Part shown: one piece after another, positions 7,763 through 15,098 of the stretch
How positions within the stretch are numbered: the first letter of the stretch is position 1
Layout: each line of letters starts with the position of its first letter
IMG/VR virus record: IMGVR_UViG_3300022866_000003
Coordinates: 1-35,773 of that record
Direction: 5' to 3' (one strand)
Length of the DNA stretch: 35,773 nt
Source of the DNA: a virus
The notes under the pieces: generated by a model
Database searches by the model: none
Told to the model about the DNA's origin: nothing
The model's input: the letters and a program-made list of their open reading frames with translations, nothing else
Program-made: the position numbers and the translations under genes

Positions 7763-9019
7763 TTAATATCCACTAACTACGTCTAGTACTTCGTAATCCT
7801 CATCTACATCTTCAAAGTGTACATCTACAACTTGTACTTGATCAATATAAGCTAAAGCATCAACCAAATCGTCATGTAACTGACTATTAGGGAAGTTCAC
7901 TAACTGATCAATGAAATGATTATTCCATGAACCATAGTTTAGTGTTACTCTCCCATGTTCAAACCTTCCTTGTAGTGCCCATACTATTCTTTCTGTTTTC
8001 TTTTGATTACCATGAGTACAGTCATCAATTCTAAAAAACAATCCATTCTTTTGCATTAGGTCCATTAGGTATGGAAGTGCAGCATTCTTTAAACTACCTT
8101 TCTCTATTCCTATTTTTGTTGGTTCATACTCTCTAACAGCTGCGAAGATTTGTTCACAAGTTTCCTTAATGTCCCATCTACCATGTTTAATATCCGCAAC
8201 CCACCAGCCCTCTTCATGGACCTTAACAATAGCAATGGCTGTTTCATCCAGTTTACTATTCTTGTTGCCTGCATCTTTATCCACTTTAATGAATCCAGCC
8301 AAATCAACTGCAATAAAATAATTACCATCTTCAGGTTCTTCATCATCTATATGTACCCAATCCTCTTTAAATATGTCTCGTGATGCTGCTTCAAATGAAG
8401 CCATAAACTCTTGTCTAAATGCAAAACTACTCATCGAGCTCTTTGCTGCTTCTATCTCACTAGCAGGTATTAATGGATTATCATAAGAAGAATAATGAAA
8501 TGCCTCCCAGTCATCATCCTTTTGATCTTCAGCATACTTCCATAGTTCATAAAAGTGGTTACGACCCTTGGGAGTTCCAATGAATAGAGCTTTACCCTGT
8601 ACATCCGCTAAGGATGGACGTAAGATCTGTTCCCATACGTTTGGTTTAATGTCAGCATACTCATCGATTACTACATAAGCTAGACCAACACCACGTAGAG
8701 TATCAGGTCTATCTGCTCCTTTTAAATATATCTTACGACCATTCACTAGTGTAAGGACGGACGTATTCTCATGAGCTGAAGCAATTACTTCATGCCCTAA
8801 TTCTTTAAGTACTCCCCACATAATATCCCTAGCTTGCTGGTATGTAGGTGCAACATAAAACACATCTTTTGATTTAGATTGTAATGCTTCTATCAACAGT
8901 ATCCAGGCTGCAAGCCTAGACTTACCAAACCTTCTTCCTGCTGCTACAATCTTAAATCTTGCTGTGCTGTTAAATACTTCTCGCTGCTTGTCATGCAGCT
9001 TTACATTTAAATCTGTCAT
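7763..9019 (-). CDS. terL: Terminase large subunit
   Basis: 418 aa DNA-packaging motor. The ATPase domain has Walker A GRRFGKS (residues 28-34) and Walker B VVIDE (116-120) with the catalytic Glu120. SLADVQGKALFIGTPKGRNHF is the coupling motif region. The RNase H-fold nuclease shows Asp239 (FIAVDLAG) and a C-terminal DDLVDALAY (383-391). At 418 residues it is shorter than T7 gp19 (586) and more like the compact Terminase_6 type. It abuts the lysozyme-like gene upstream (9019/9020) and is followed by the portal gene. Confidence 0.95.
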   Translation of the reverse strand: MTDLNVKLHDKQREVFNSTARFKIVAAGRRFGKSRLAAWILLIEALQSKSKDVFYVAPTYQQARDIMWGVLKELGHEVIASAHENTSVLTLVNGRKIYLKGADRPDTLRGVGLAYVVIDEYADIKPNVWEQILRPSLADVQGKALFIGTPKGRNHFYELWKYAEDQKDDDWEAFHYSSYDNPLIPASEIEAAKSSMSSFAFRQEFMASFEAASRDIFKEDWVHIDDEEPEDGNYFIAVDLAGFIKVDKDAGNKNSKLDETAIAIVKVHEEGWWVADIKHGRWDIKETCEQIFAAVREYEPTKIGIEKGSLKNAALPYLMDLMQKNGLFFRIDDCTHGNQKKTERIVWALQGRFEHGRVTLNYGSWNNHFIDQLVNFPNSQLHDDLVDALAYIDQVQVVDVHFEDVDEDYEVLDVVSGY

Positions 9020-9892
9020 TTAATCCTTTTTAGGGAATGTAGTTATTATCTTACCTGCTGCTAATGTTGCAGCTAGATCAGAGTCCTCCAATAGTAAGTT
9101 AGACCATTGTTTTAAACTAAGATCCTTTAAAGAATCTTTTGCATTTCCTTTATTCCAAGAGGCATCTTTAAAAGTCTCTTCAAACTTTTCTCCAAACCAT
9201 GCTCGTGAATTTGTCATTAAATCTCTAGCAGTCTTAGGTTCTACTTGCCAGTATGATCTAGCAACTCCGCCATCTTTTTGTACCTTTGTTTCATACTTAG
9301 ATTCTATCTGACCAATCTTAGATAGAAACTCTGTAATATCTACTGCAGAGTACCCTTTATCTGTATCAAAGATACTAGCAGCAATATCTATAGATTCTAA
9401 AGCTTCATTAGGTACAGTATAATTCTGTGCTAACCTAAATCTAGCCTGTGTATTCTTTATTAAACTGTCGTCTGTTTGATAGTATTTACCCCAGTTAGTT
9501 ACAAAGTTGGAGGCTTCACTATCCAGACCTAGTGATCCTTCTGCTGCACCTGCATCAGGTACTCCTCTTTCCATTGCTTTTCTTATTAGGCTCAGTGCTG
9601 GATTAGCACTATCAGGAACTATCGGAATATATCCCCTTTTTTTTATAGGTAATATCTCTTCTTCCAAAGATTGATTATCCAGACTTTGACCAAAGGTATC
9701 TGCTTCGTAACCTTGATTCATTTGTGTATTGAATGGGGTACCATCAAGATTAGTAACACCTTGATCTAGTTTCATGTCATAGGCAAGCTTAGAAGCATCT
9801 TGTTTTGTTATAGTCGTAACAGGCTCAAAGCTCGGATCCAGGAGTCTCTGTGCACTTCTAAAAGCATTATCAATTAAGTTATTCCGTGCCAT
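9020..9892 (-). CDS. Lysozyme-like protein (putative peptidoglycan hydrolase)
   Basis: 290 aa. The first 170 residues are low in recognisable motifs. From about residue 186 there is IGQIESKYETK (candidate catalytic Glu197) followed by GVARSYWQVEPKTARDL (209-225). This resembles the E...G-x-x-QxxPxTA layout of transglycosylase/lysozyme-fold domains. No other endolysin is obvious, so it could be the endolysin or a virion-borne hydrolase. Overlaps the upstream gene by 14 nt. The call is from motif reading only. Confidence 0.5.
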   Translation of the reverse strand: MARNNLIDNAFRSAQRLLDPSFEPVTTITKQDASKLAYDMKLDQGVTNLDGTPFNTQMNQGYEADTFGQSLDNQSLEEEILPIKKRGYIPIVPDSANPALSLIRKAMERGVPDAGAAEGSLGLDSEASNFVTNWGKYYQTDDSLIKNTQARFRLAQNYTVPNEALESIDIAASIFDTDKGYSAVDITEFLSKIGQIESKYETKVQKDGGVARSYWQVEPKTARDLMTNSRAWFGEKFEETFKDASWNKGNAKDSLKDLSLKQWSNLLLEDSDLAATLAAGKIITTFPKKD

Positions 9893-10271
9893 CTACTGTC
9901 TCCATGTCTATTACGTCTATCTCGTTTATCTTAGGATCTTCTACACCTGATATGTGTATCTGTATCTGATTACCATTACCTTTCATTTTATTGATGTAGT
10001 CTGTTGGAAGAACTCTATCCATAACAATCTTTAAACAAGCCATCTGATCATCATCGTCATCATCCAGAGCTTTCATTAAGACTTTTTCTACTACCCTCTT
10101 ACCTTTTGAGTTAAGCATGGTAGCAAGTACTTCTTGAGAACGAGCTTTCTTATGAGCAGGCAAGATAGCATTGCTCTTACGTATTCGAGGTCTCCTAGTC
10201 TTTCTTTTAATGAGGGGTAACCCTTGAGCTGCTCTTATCTCATTAGTTGCATCAATCGTTCGTCTACCCAT
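9879..10271 (-). CDS. Putative terminase small subunit
   Basis: 130 aa, upstream of the large terminase with one short gene between. The N-terminus is very basic (LIKRKTRRPRIRKS), followed by helices with an acidic run (LDDDDDDQMACLKIVMDRVLP) and a beta-like tail (NQIQIHISGVED). Small marine phage proteins of this size with the DRVLP segment are often annotated as small terminase or DNA-binding recognition subunits. Position supports the call; no helix-turn-helix is certain. Confidence 0.55.
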   Translation of the reverse strand: MGRRTIDATNEIRAAQGLPLIKRKTRRPRIRKSNAILPAHKKARSQEVLATMLNSKGKRVVEKVLMKALDDDDDDQMACLKIVMDRVLPTDYINKMKGNGNQIQIHISGVEDPKINEIDVIDMETVDGTE

Positions 10272-10891
10272 TATTTCTTCTTAGTTTTAGCAATCTTAGG
10301 TCTTGTAGCTTTATATCTAGGTAAGGCATACTTTTTGTCGGAAGGATGGCTTCCTCTATTTGCTTCTTTAACCTCAGCTCTGAGCTCTTTTATAGCATTA
10401 ACCTTTCTTTGTTGGGAAGCTTTCCAAGGAGCTTTAGTTCTAATAGCACCAGACTTCTGTAGTCCTTTTTCACCAACGCTAAAAGTAGTACCAAGTTTCT
10501 TCTCTACTTTCTTTACAAAGGCAGTTCCTGACTTAGCTTTACCTCCTACAGGCTTAATCGTAGGTACACCATAAGCATCTTGACTTTCAACATATGTTTT
10601 ATATGACTTCTTAGGTTTATTTAATACTTCTTTTCTAACTCGTGCCATGAAGGCTGCTTTTCTAGCAGGCTCTCCTTTAGCTAATCTCTTATTATCTGCA
10701 ACACGTTTTTCCTTAATCACTTTATTAACTGTACTATCTTTATATCCTTTACTACCCTTTGCAGGTACCATAGCTTTCTTAGCTTTAACTATCTTATGTA
10801 CTTTCTTAGCAATAGATGCTGCTGTTAAAGCAGTACCTACGTAAGGTATTTTCTTAGCTATCTTTTTAATTACTTTCTTTGGCTCAGCCAT
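10271..10891 (-). CDS. Lysine-rich basic protein, first gene of the late block
   Basis: 206 aa, with lysine/arginine throughout (IKKIAKKI..., VHKIVKAKKAM, PKIAKTKKK at the end) and one mildly hydrophobic segment (IPYVGTALTAASIAKKV, about residues 15-31). It overlaps the next gene by one base (TAATG). Composition suggests nucleic acid binding, either DNA condensation or packaging; no family is recognised. It is the first gene behind promoter C, with a leader of about 150 nt. Confidence 0.75.
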   Translation of the reverse strand: MAEPKKVIKKIAKKIPYVGTALTAASIAKKVHKIVKAKKAMVPAKGSKGYKDSTVNKVIKEKRVADNKRLAKGEPARKAAFMARVRKEVLNKPKKSYKTYVESQDAYGVPTIKPVGGKAKSGTAFVKKVEKKLGTTFSVGEKGLQKSGAIRTKAPWKASQQRKVNAIKELRAEVKEANRGSHPSDKKYALPRYKATRPKIAKTKKK

Positions 10892-10936
10892 GACTCAGGT
10901 TCCCTCTTAAATTAAGTTATAAGTAATCTCTAGGTA

Positions 10937-10956
10937 ACTTAATTAATTAATTAAGT
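10937..10956. repeat. Perfect 20-bp palindrome
   Basis: Built from TTAA/AATT units flanked by ACTT and AAGT. It lies 46 bp before the first late start codon, in the leader made from promoter C, so it could be an operator or an AU hairpin in the mRNA. Confidence 0.8.
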
Positions 10957-11053
10957 ATCCTATTATAACATGATACACTGATACAATCCTTTAAAACCTA
11001 CTAACTAACTTATCAGTAGTTACATGTTATTGATTACTTCTTATTATACTAAT

Positions 11054-11082
11054 ATTATACCATACTTTTTAGTGAAAGTCAA
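11054..11082 (-). promoter_or_regulatory. Promoter C (main late promoter)
   Basis: On the - strand: TTGACT, 17-bp spacer ending TATGG (extended -10), perfect TATAAT, then AT-TAGTAT. A second GTATAAT follows 11 bp later. Drives the late block from about 11047, leaving a leader of roughly 155 nt before 10891. Confidence 0.88.
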
Positions 11083-11162
11083 GAGATAAATGGTACTAAT
11101 TACTAATTAGTTTGATTTTTGGTTTACTCTTTGCTAAATGGACGATAGTCCCCATATTCCCT

Positions 11163-11190
11163 TTGATATAATTATTGTGGTTCTTATAAT
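11163..11190 (+). promoter_or_regulatory. Candidate rightward promoter G
   Basis: TTGATA, 16-bp spacer, perfect TATAAT. Lacks the TGN and TARTAT elements of the five-site family. Any transcript would have a leader over 400 nt before 11614. Confidence 0.35.
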
Positions 11191-11315
11191 AATACAGTAT
11201 ATTATTCTATATAACCCCCCCTATTACTAATTATATAGTATTATTACTAGGAATGATGAATGACTATGATGTGATACACATAGACTAATCTAACCATATG
11301 CAACAGTGTAGTCTA

Positions 11316-11330
11316 ACTTATTCAATAAGT
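11316..11330. repeat. 15-bp palindrome (7+1+7)
   Basis: ACTTATT-C-AATAAGT, a perfect dyad in the control region; possible protein-binding site. Confidence 0.5.
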
Positions 11331-11506
11331 CTTTGTATCAATTACTTTTTATGTGAATTATTTATACCAGAATTCCCTATCATTATTTATTTATTGTAAC
11401 TTAATTATATATAATTATATAACATATAAAAACAAACCAATAAGTGGTGGTTATTCTATACTAATATTCTAATCATACCATGAGTCGTGTAACTGTAAAC
11501 AACAAT

Positions 11507-11535
11507 CGGTCTCAATCGAAACAACTGATTGACCG
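11507..11535 (+). promoter_or_regulatory. Bulged inverted repeat next to the early promoter
   Basis: CGGTC-(TC)-AATC, 9-nt loop, GATT-GACCG: nine pairs with a two-base bulge, ending 9 bp before the TTGACA of promoter E. An operator, or an extruded or RNA hairpin, is possible. Confidence 0.5.
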
Positions 11536-11544
11536 CATTGTAAG

Positions 11545-11573
11545 TTGACAGTCACCCTTTGTCATGCTACTCA
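11545..11573 (+). promoter_or_regulatory. Promoter E (candidate early promoter)
   Basis: Perfect TTGACA, 17-bp spacer ending TGC, then a poor -10 TACTCA; GAATATG follows. It lies about 40 bp before the first early start codon. It differs from the five-site family in the -10 and downstream element. Confidence 0.5.
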
Positions 11574-11613
11574 GAATATGTAGTATATTATAAACTCTAT
11601 AAGGAAATACATT

Positions 11614-11877
11614 ATGTTTAATTACATGGAAGTAATGAATCAAGAGACAGGTCATATGAAGATAGTAGATGAGTTATCTGATACGTTATTTGATACAGGG
11701 TATAGGTTCAATCGATATGTACCAAATAGAGAGGTAGACCTACTAGAACTAGATGCTATAGCTGAAGAGGAAAGACTTGCGACAATGGAGTTATCTGCTA
11801 GTGATCCATGTTATTGGGTAGAAGATAAGGACTCTGCAAGTGATCCAATATATAGACAAGCTTTGGAAATCTACTAG
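11614..11877 (+). CDS. First early gene, unknown
   Basis: 87 aa, acidic, predicted helical in the middle (EVDLLELDAIAEEERLATMEL). AAGGAAA precedes the ATG. No domain recognised. As the first gene after the early promoter, followed at once by a terminator, it may be a host-takeover protein; that is a positional guess. Confidence 0.7.
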   Translation: MFNYMEVMNQETGHMKIVDELSDTLFDTGYRFNRYVPNREVDLLELDAIAEEERLATMELSASDPCYWVEDKDSASDPIYRQALEIY

Positions 11878-11903
11878 GACGGTCATAGTTAAGTACACTA
11901 AAA

Positions 11904-11940
11904 CTAGGTCTCGTCATCACGAGAGACCAAGTTTTCTTTT
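11904..11940 (+). terminator. Intrinsic terminator 1
   Basis: GGTCTC...GAGACC hairpin (an alternative inner stem CTCGT/ACGAG shares bases) followed by AAGTTTTCTTTT. Ends the transcript of the first early gene. Confidence 0.75.
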
Positions 11941-11960
11941 AATTAAATGGAGTAAATGAA

Positions 11961-12047
11961 ATGAGTAAATTAGATATAGTTCTACTAGTTATAGCTTTTA
12001 TAGTTCCAATACTAACAATAATGTACTTATCAACAGTGACAATATGA
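11961..12047 (+). CDS. 28-aa single-pass membrane peptide
   Basis: MSKLDIVLLVIAFIVPILTIMYLSTVTI in sections: a charged start (Lys3, Asp5) and about 20 hydrophobic residues, which is one membrane span. GGAG lies 8 nt before the ATG. It is flanked by terminators 1 and 2, so it forms its own small unit. Function unknown; single-span early peptides in phages often affect the host envelope or superinfection. Confidence 0.6.
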   Translation: MSKLDIVLLVIAFIVPILTIMYLSTVTI

Positions 12048-12056
12048 CAGGTAAAG

Positions 12057-12091
12057 AATTTCCCTCCTCCCTTTGTGAGAGGGAAATTTTT
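12057..12091 (+). terminator. Intrinsic terminator 2
   Basis: Ten perfect pairs AATTTCCCTC/GAGGGAAATT around a 12-nt loop, running into TTTTT. Strong. Confidence 0.85.
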
Positions 12092-12134
12092 CCCCTTTGT
12101 AATAAAATTCTTAACTATATGGAGTAACAATATC

Positions 12135-12428
12135 ATGGCTACAACAACAACTAAACCAGTATATACAGCAGAACAGAAAGCAGAAGGACAAAGAATGTTT
12201 GGTGAATTACGTGCTTGGGGTTCTAAAGAAGGTAAACCAGCATCACCTAACATGAAGTTAGCAGGTGTTATATCATTACTTAATGATTGTAAGGAAAGTC
12301 TAGTACAGTATCGTCAATATGATGAACTATCTAAGGTAGATGGTTTAATCAACGCTATTAAGAACTATAAGACAGCTGAACAAGAAAGAATTACTGCAAT
12401 GATTGAAGCTCGTGCAGGTGAAGCATAG
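12135..12428 (+). CDS. Early protein of unknown function
   Basis: 97 aa from the ATG with GGAG 10 nt upstream; the longer frame from 12075 would start inside terminator 2. Helical, basic/acidic mixed (YTAEQKAEGQRMFGELRAWG, later LSKVDGLINAIKNYKTAEQE). Closely followed by terminator 3. No family recognised. Confidence 0.7.
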   Translation: MATTTTKPVYTAEQKAEGQRMFGELRAWGSKEGKPASPNMKLAGVISLLNDCKESLVQYRQYDELSKVDGLINAIKNYKTAEQERITAMIEARAGEA

Positions 12429-12439
12429 GTTTAAGAAAA

Positions 12440-12466
12440 GGGGAGCTCTTATGAGTTCCTTTTTTT
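12440..12466 (+). terminator. Intrinsic terminator 3
   Basis: GGAGCTC-TTAT-GAGTTCC (seven pairs, one GU) followed by seven T. Begins 12 nt after the preceding stop. Confidence 0.85.
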
Positions 12467-12470
12467 CTAC

Positions 12471-12557
12471 GCTTTTGCTCACACAAAAGCTTGGCAAAAT
12501 GTGATGAAGAGCAGTGCAAAGGCGGTCTCGCTACACTCGCCTAGATGGACGGTCATA
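12471..12557 (+). ncRNA. Structured non-coding segment (possible small RNA or leader)
   Basis: A GC-richer 120-bp gap between terminator 3 and the next gene. It contains GCTTTTG-6 nt-CAAAAGC (12471-12490), AGGCG/CGCCT around 13 nt, and ends with GGACGGTCATA, an 11-mer also present at 11877-11887. No ORF. A structured 5' leader is as likely as a separate RNA; no promoter is evident directly upstream. Confidence 0.35.
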
Positions 12558-12587
12558 CTGGGCATTATATAACTTAAGGAGAATGTT

Positions 12588-12764
12588 ATGTTAAACGTAA
12601 CTAAATTAGATATGAATGTACTATCAACAGATACATTGCAAGAACGATTCTGTATAGAGTTCTATAAAATATATAGTGAGTTCCCTAAACCTGAATTCTT
12701 AGATCGTACTGCTTTACTAAAACGAATTAATATGCTACAATTAATGTCATTAGGAGTAGAATAA
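12588..12764 (+). CDS. Small early protein, unknown
   Basis: 58 aa starting MLNVTKLDMN, helical. AAGGAGAATGTT precedes the ATG. Its TAA overlaps the next ATG (TAATG), suggesting translational coupling. No family recognised. Confidence 0.65.
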   Translation: MLNVTKLDMNVLSTDTLQERFCIEFYKIYSEFPKPEFLDRTALLKRINMLQLMSLGVE

Positions 12765-12904
12765 TGGATGACCTAGAGGTAATACAAGACTTAGTAATAG
12801 AATTAGGTAATGAATATGATAAAATGTCTGACATAGGTAAACTAACATACATTACTTTATGTGAGAGGTTAGAACTTGACTTAATACCATGGACTAAACA
12901 CTAG
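12764..12904 (+). CDS. Small early protein, unknown
   Basis: 46 aa, acidic (MDDLEVIQDLVIELGNEYDK). Coupled to the preceding gene by TAATG, with AGGAG in the end of that gene. Unknown function. Confidence 0.6.
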   Translation: MDDLEVIQDLVIELGNEYDKMSDIGKLTYITLCERLELDLIPWTKH

Positions 12905-12913
12905 GAGAATACT

Positions 12914-13207
12914 ATGAACAAAGAGAAGCTAGTCAATAAATATTTTATTGGCATTAGATTTTGCAATGACTACTCTAATTATTTTATCTATGGTAAAATT
13001 ATAGAAAGATTAGATACTCATTGTCTCTGCTATATAAAGAAAACAAAAGAACTAAAACTATTTAGTTTAGAAAGTATGGAAGACTTGACTATTTATAACA
13101 CAATGAAAGAAATGACAGATGTAGTAGTAGCTAAAGAAGAACACAAACGTTTCTTAATAGAGAAAGAATCTAAAAACAAAAAGACATGGAGAACATTATG
13201 GCATTAA
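12914..13207 (+). CDS. Small early protein, unknown
   Basis: 97 aa with AGGAGAATACT before the ATG. N-terminus Lys/Asn/Tyr-rich (KLVNKYFIGIRFCNDY), C-terminus basic (KESKNKKTWRTLWH). No domain recognised. Overlaps the following start by 10 nt. Confidence 0.65.
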   Translation: MNKEKLVNKYFIGIRFCNDYSNYFIYGKIIERLDTHCLCYIKKTKELKLFSLESMEDLTIYNTMKEMTDVVVAKEEHKRFLIEKESKNKKTWRTLWH

Positions 13208-13347
13208 CTACCAATGAAGATATTAGATTTGATCTTTATGAAGATGCACTAGAAGAGTTAAGATGTGATCAACCTGAATTAAGAGGTCATGCTCTAGTAA
13301 TGGAAGCATGTCGATTAGTAGATGAACGTTTTATGGAGAATCAATAA
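13198..13347 (+). CDS. Small early protein, unknown
   Basis: 49 aa starting MALTTNEDIRFDLYEDALEE. The second of two in-frame ATGs is chosen because ATGGAG at the first provides the ribosome site 8 nt upstream. Acidic and helical. TAATG coupling to the next gene. Confidence 0.6.
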   Translation: MALTTNEDIRFDLYEDALEELRCDQPELRGHALVMEACRLVDERFMENQ

Positions 13348-13550
13348 TGGCTTATCAAATAGAAATGTGTACTAAGAGTGAGAACATAGCAATGTGGTCT
13401 CATGTACTATCAGTAGGACATCTATCATTTGCATCAGCTTGTGATTATCTTGATGATCATATAGCATTTGTACATAGTGATGACTGTACTAATAAAGTAT
13501 TCTCTCTTGACAGAGGGGATTATCGAGTTAAATTTATGGAGAATAACTAA
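13347..13550 (+). CDS. Small early protein, unknown
   Basis: 67 aa, with Cys8, Cys32 and Cys47 and several His residues, ending DYRVKFMENN. Both this gene and the one before end in FMEN(Q/N), because ATGGAGAAT serves as the ribosome site of the next gene. No family recognised. Confidence 0.6.
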   Translation: MAYQIEMCTKSENIAMWSHVLSVGHLSFASACDYLDDHIAFVHSDDCTNKVFSLDRGDYRVKFMENN

Positions 13551-13705
13551 TGCCTAGTAAAGCCCTAGAAGATTATTTAGATAACATTATTGGAGACAAT
13601 AATGAAATAAAAGAAATGCCTGAAAAACAACGTACTAAGCATCTGTTAAAATATTATACAGCTAAAGCATATGAAGACTTAGAAAATAGTAAAGGAGATT
13701 CCTAA
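13550..13705 (+). CDS. Small early protein, unknown
   Basis: 51 aa, charged and helical (MPSKALEDYLDNIIGDNNEI). Starts on the stop of the previous gene (TAATG) and ends in the same way on the next, with AAAGGAG inside its tail. Confidence 0.6.
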   Translation: MPSKALEDYLDNIIGDNNEIKEMPEKQRTKHLLKYYTAKAYEDLENSKGDS

Positions 13706-13887
13706 TGCCTAGATACTATATAACAGCTAGTGAATCAGCCTCATATGGTGCTGATATTGAAGCACCTAACAAAGATGCAGCAGAGAATATCTTTATGAGG
13801 AGAATTGAAAACTTAGATCCAGTAGATATATATGGTTTTCAAATTGATTCAATAGAACTATTAGGAGATGATAATGAAGTCAAATGA
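13705..13887 (+). CDS. Small early protein, unknown
   Basis: 60 aa (MPRYYITASESASYGADIEA). The alternating pattern suggests a small beta-alpha fold (a YYITA... strand, then NKDAAENIFMRRIENL helix), as in stand-alone small regulatory domains; no named family. Overlaps the ArdC-like gene by 14 nt. Confidence 0.6.
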   Translation: MPRYYITASESASYGADIEAPNKDAAENIFMRRIENLDPVDIYGFQIDSIELLGDDNEVK

Positions 13888-14743
13888 AATAGCTAAGATG
13901 ATAACGGATAAAGTTATTCAAGGATTGAAGGATGATCCTAAGGCATGGTATAAGTCATGGACTGTTGATAGACCTATGAATCTAGTAACTAAACGTGCTT
14001 ACACTGGAGGTAACTGGATGTGGTTAAACATGCACGCTCATGAGAAAGATGTAGGTGCTTCTACTCAATGGTGTACATATAACCAAGCTAAGACCTTCAC
14101 TGGTCTTGATCATCCTATTAAAAAGGGTATGAAATCTGTACCTGTATTCTTTTATAAACCTTTCATAGGTAAGGATAAGGTATCAGGTGATGATGTTAAT
14201 GCTAGGGTAATGAAAGTCTATCGTGTGTTTAACTTTGATGCACTAGAGGGTAACATAGTACTACCTGTTAGGGAAGCTACAGGATTCCGTAAGGATCATG
14301 TAGATGACATCATTAAACAGTCGGGTGCTAAGATGAAAGAAGGCTTTGAGTCCGCTTGTTATATACCATCAATGGATGAGATACACATGCCATCATTCAA
14401 AAACTTTGATACCTCTGAAGACTACTATGCTACGCTGTTACATGAGATGACACACTGGACTGGTGCTGATACCCGCCTTGATCGTAAGCTTAATGAAGGT
14501 AAGTTTGGTAATGAAGCCTATGCTTTCGAAGAGCTAGTAGCTGAGCTAGGTGCTGCAATGTTATGTAATGCTAACGGCATAGAAGGTAGGCTACAACATA
14601 CAGAGTACATAGCAGGATGGCTTAAGGTACTAGCGAATGATAACAGACACATACTTAAGGCAGCATCACTAGCACAGAAAGCATTTGACTTTATAATGAA
14701 GACACCTGAGTATGAGGAGAAGGTATATGATAAAGCGACATAG
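13874..14743 (+). CDS. ArdC-like antirestriction protein (ssDNA-binding + zincin domain)
   Basis: 289 aa from the second ATG, which has GGAG 6 nt upstream. Residues about 3-125 look like the ArdC N-terminal single-strand DNA-binding domain (PWKSW-like KAWYKSW, YTGGNWMWL, WCTYNQAKT, IKKGMKSVPVFFY, VYRVFNFDALEG). Residues about 145-285 carry a zincin peptidase: HEMTH (190-194) and a downstream EELVAEL supplying the third ligand. ArdC of plasmid pSa protects incoming ssDNA from host nucleases and restriction. In a phage this would be an early counter-defence or DNA-protection factor. All expected zinc residues are present. Confidence 0.85.
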   Translation: MKSNEIAKMITDKVIQGLKDDPKAWYKSWTVDRPMNLVTKRAYTGGNWMWLNMHAHEKDVGASTQWCTYNQAKTFTGLDHPIKKGMKSVPVFFYKPFIGKDKVSGDDVNARVMKVYRVFNFDALEGNIVLPVREATGFRKDHVDDIIKQSGAKMKEGFESACYIPSMDEIHMPSFKNFDTSEDYYATLLHEMTHWTGADTRLDRKLNEGKFGNEAYAFEELVAELGAAMLCNANGIEGRLQHTEYIAGWLKVLANDNRHILKAASLAQKAFDFIMKTPEYEEKVYDKAT

Positions 14744-14966
14744 AGAGGTACGTTCTGCTGAATACTATCAACATAAGGTAGGAGTAATCAGAGTTGAACT
14801 TGAATATGAGATGCCTTATGGCATGTCCAATAGTAAAATCATGGAGTTTCTACAAAAGGTAGAGTTACCTAGTAACTATAGTGAGGACACCTATCAGTAT
14901 GTAGGTATCTGGAATAAAAGTACAACTAAATGGGAGAATGATGATGACGATGAAACAAACAAATGA
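14727..14966 (+). CDS. Small early protein, unknown
   Basis: 79 aa from the ATG preceded by GGAG at 7 nt; the longer frame from 14712 lacks a site. Contains RVELEYEMPYGMSNSKIMEF and an acidic end (WENDDDDETNK). No family recognised. Overlaps its neighbours on both sides. Confidence 0.6.
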   Translation: MIKRHREVRSAEYYQHKVGVIRVELEYEMPYGMSNSKIMEFLQKVELPSNYSEDTYQYVGIWNKSTTKWENDDDDETNK

Positions 14967-15078
14967 TTACACAGCATGTGATGACATACCATCAGAGCAT
15001 AGTACTTATCTGAGGGTACATGTTGAGGATGAACCATGCTTCGATGATGAACCAACTAAAGAAGATTCTATTATGTAA
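14944..15078 (+). CDS. Small acidic protein, unknown
   Basis: 44 aa; four in-frame ATGs lie within 12 nt and the third has the best spacing to GGAG. Very acidic, with Cys12 and Cys32. Overlaps the end of the preceding gene. Acidic mimics of nucleic acid are known among phage inhibitors, but nothing specific supports that here. Confidence 0.5.
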   Translation: MTMKQTNDYTACDDIPSEHSTYLRVHVEDEPCFDDEPTKEDSIM

Positions 15079-15098
15079 TGACTTATTATCTATTCGGT

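Larger units (their letters stand above)
10971..11340. repeat. Dispersed TGATACA heptamers
   Basis: TGATACA at 10971-10977, 10979-10985 (8-bp tandem) and 11272-11278, and inverted (TGTATCA) at 11334-11340. All lie inside the control region. They could be iteron- or operator-like; four 7-mers in AT-rich DNA may also arise by chance. Confidence 0.4.
10892..11613. other. Divergent control region and candidate replication origin
   Basis: The only stretch over 300 bp without a gene. It separates the two transcription blocks. I see promoter C leftward, one or two candidate promoters rightward, a 20-bp perfect palindrome, a 15-bp palindrome, a bulged hairpin, four copies of TGATACA in either orientation, and a very AT-rich tract (about 11390-11435) suited to strand opening. 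No ORF of note. That it is the origin is inferred from its position and composition only. Confidence 0.6.

Noticed and set aside
11457-11462. TATACT with following AATATT in the control region
   Set aside because: No -35 match 17 bp upstream and no TGN extension.
14687-14698. TTGACT followed by TATAAT inside the ArdC-like gene
   Set aside because: Elements are only 2 bp apart, so they cannot act as -35 and -10.
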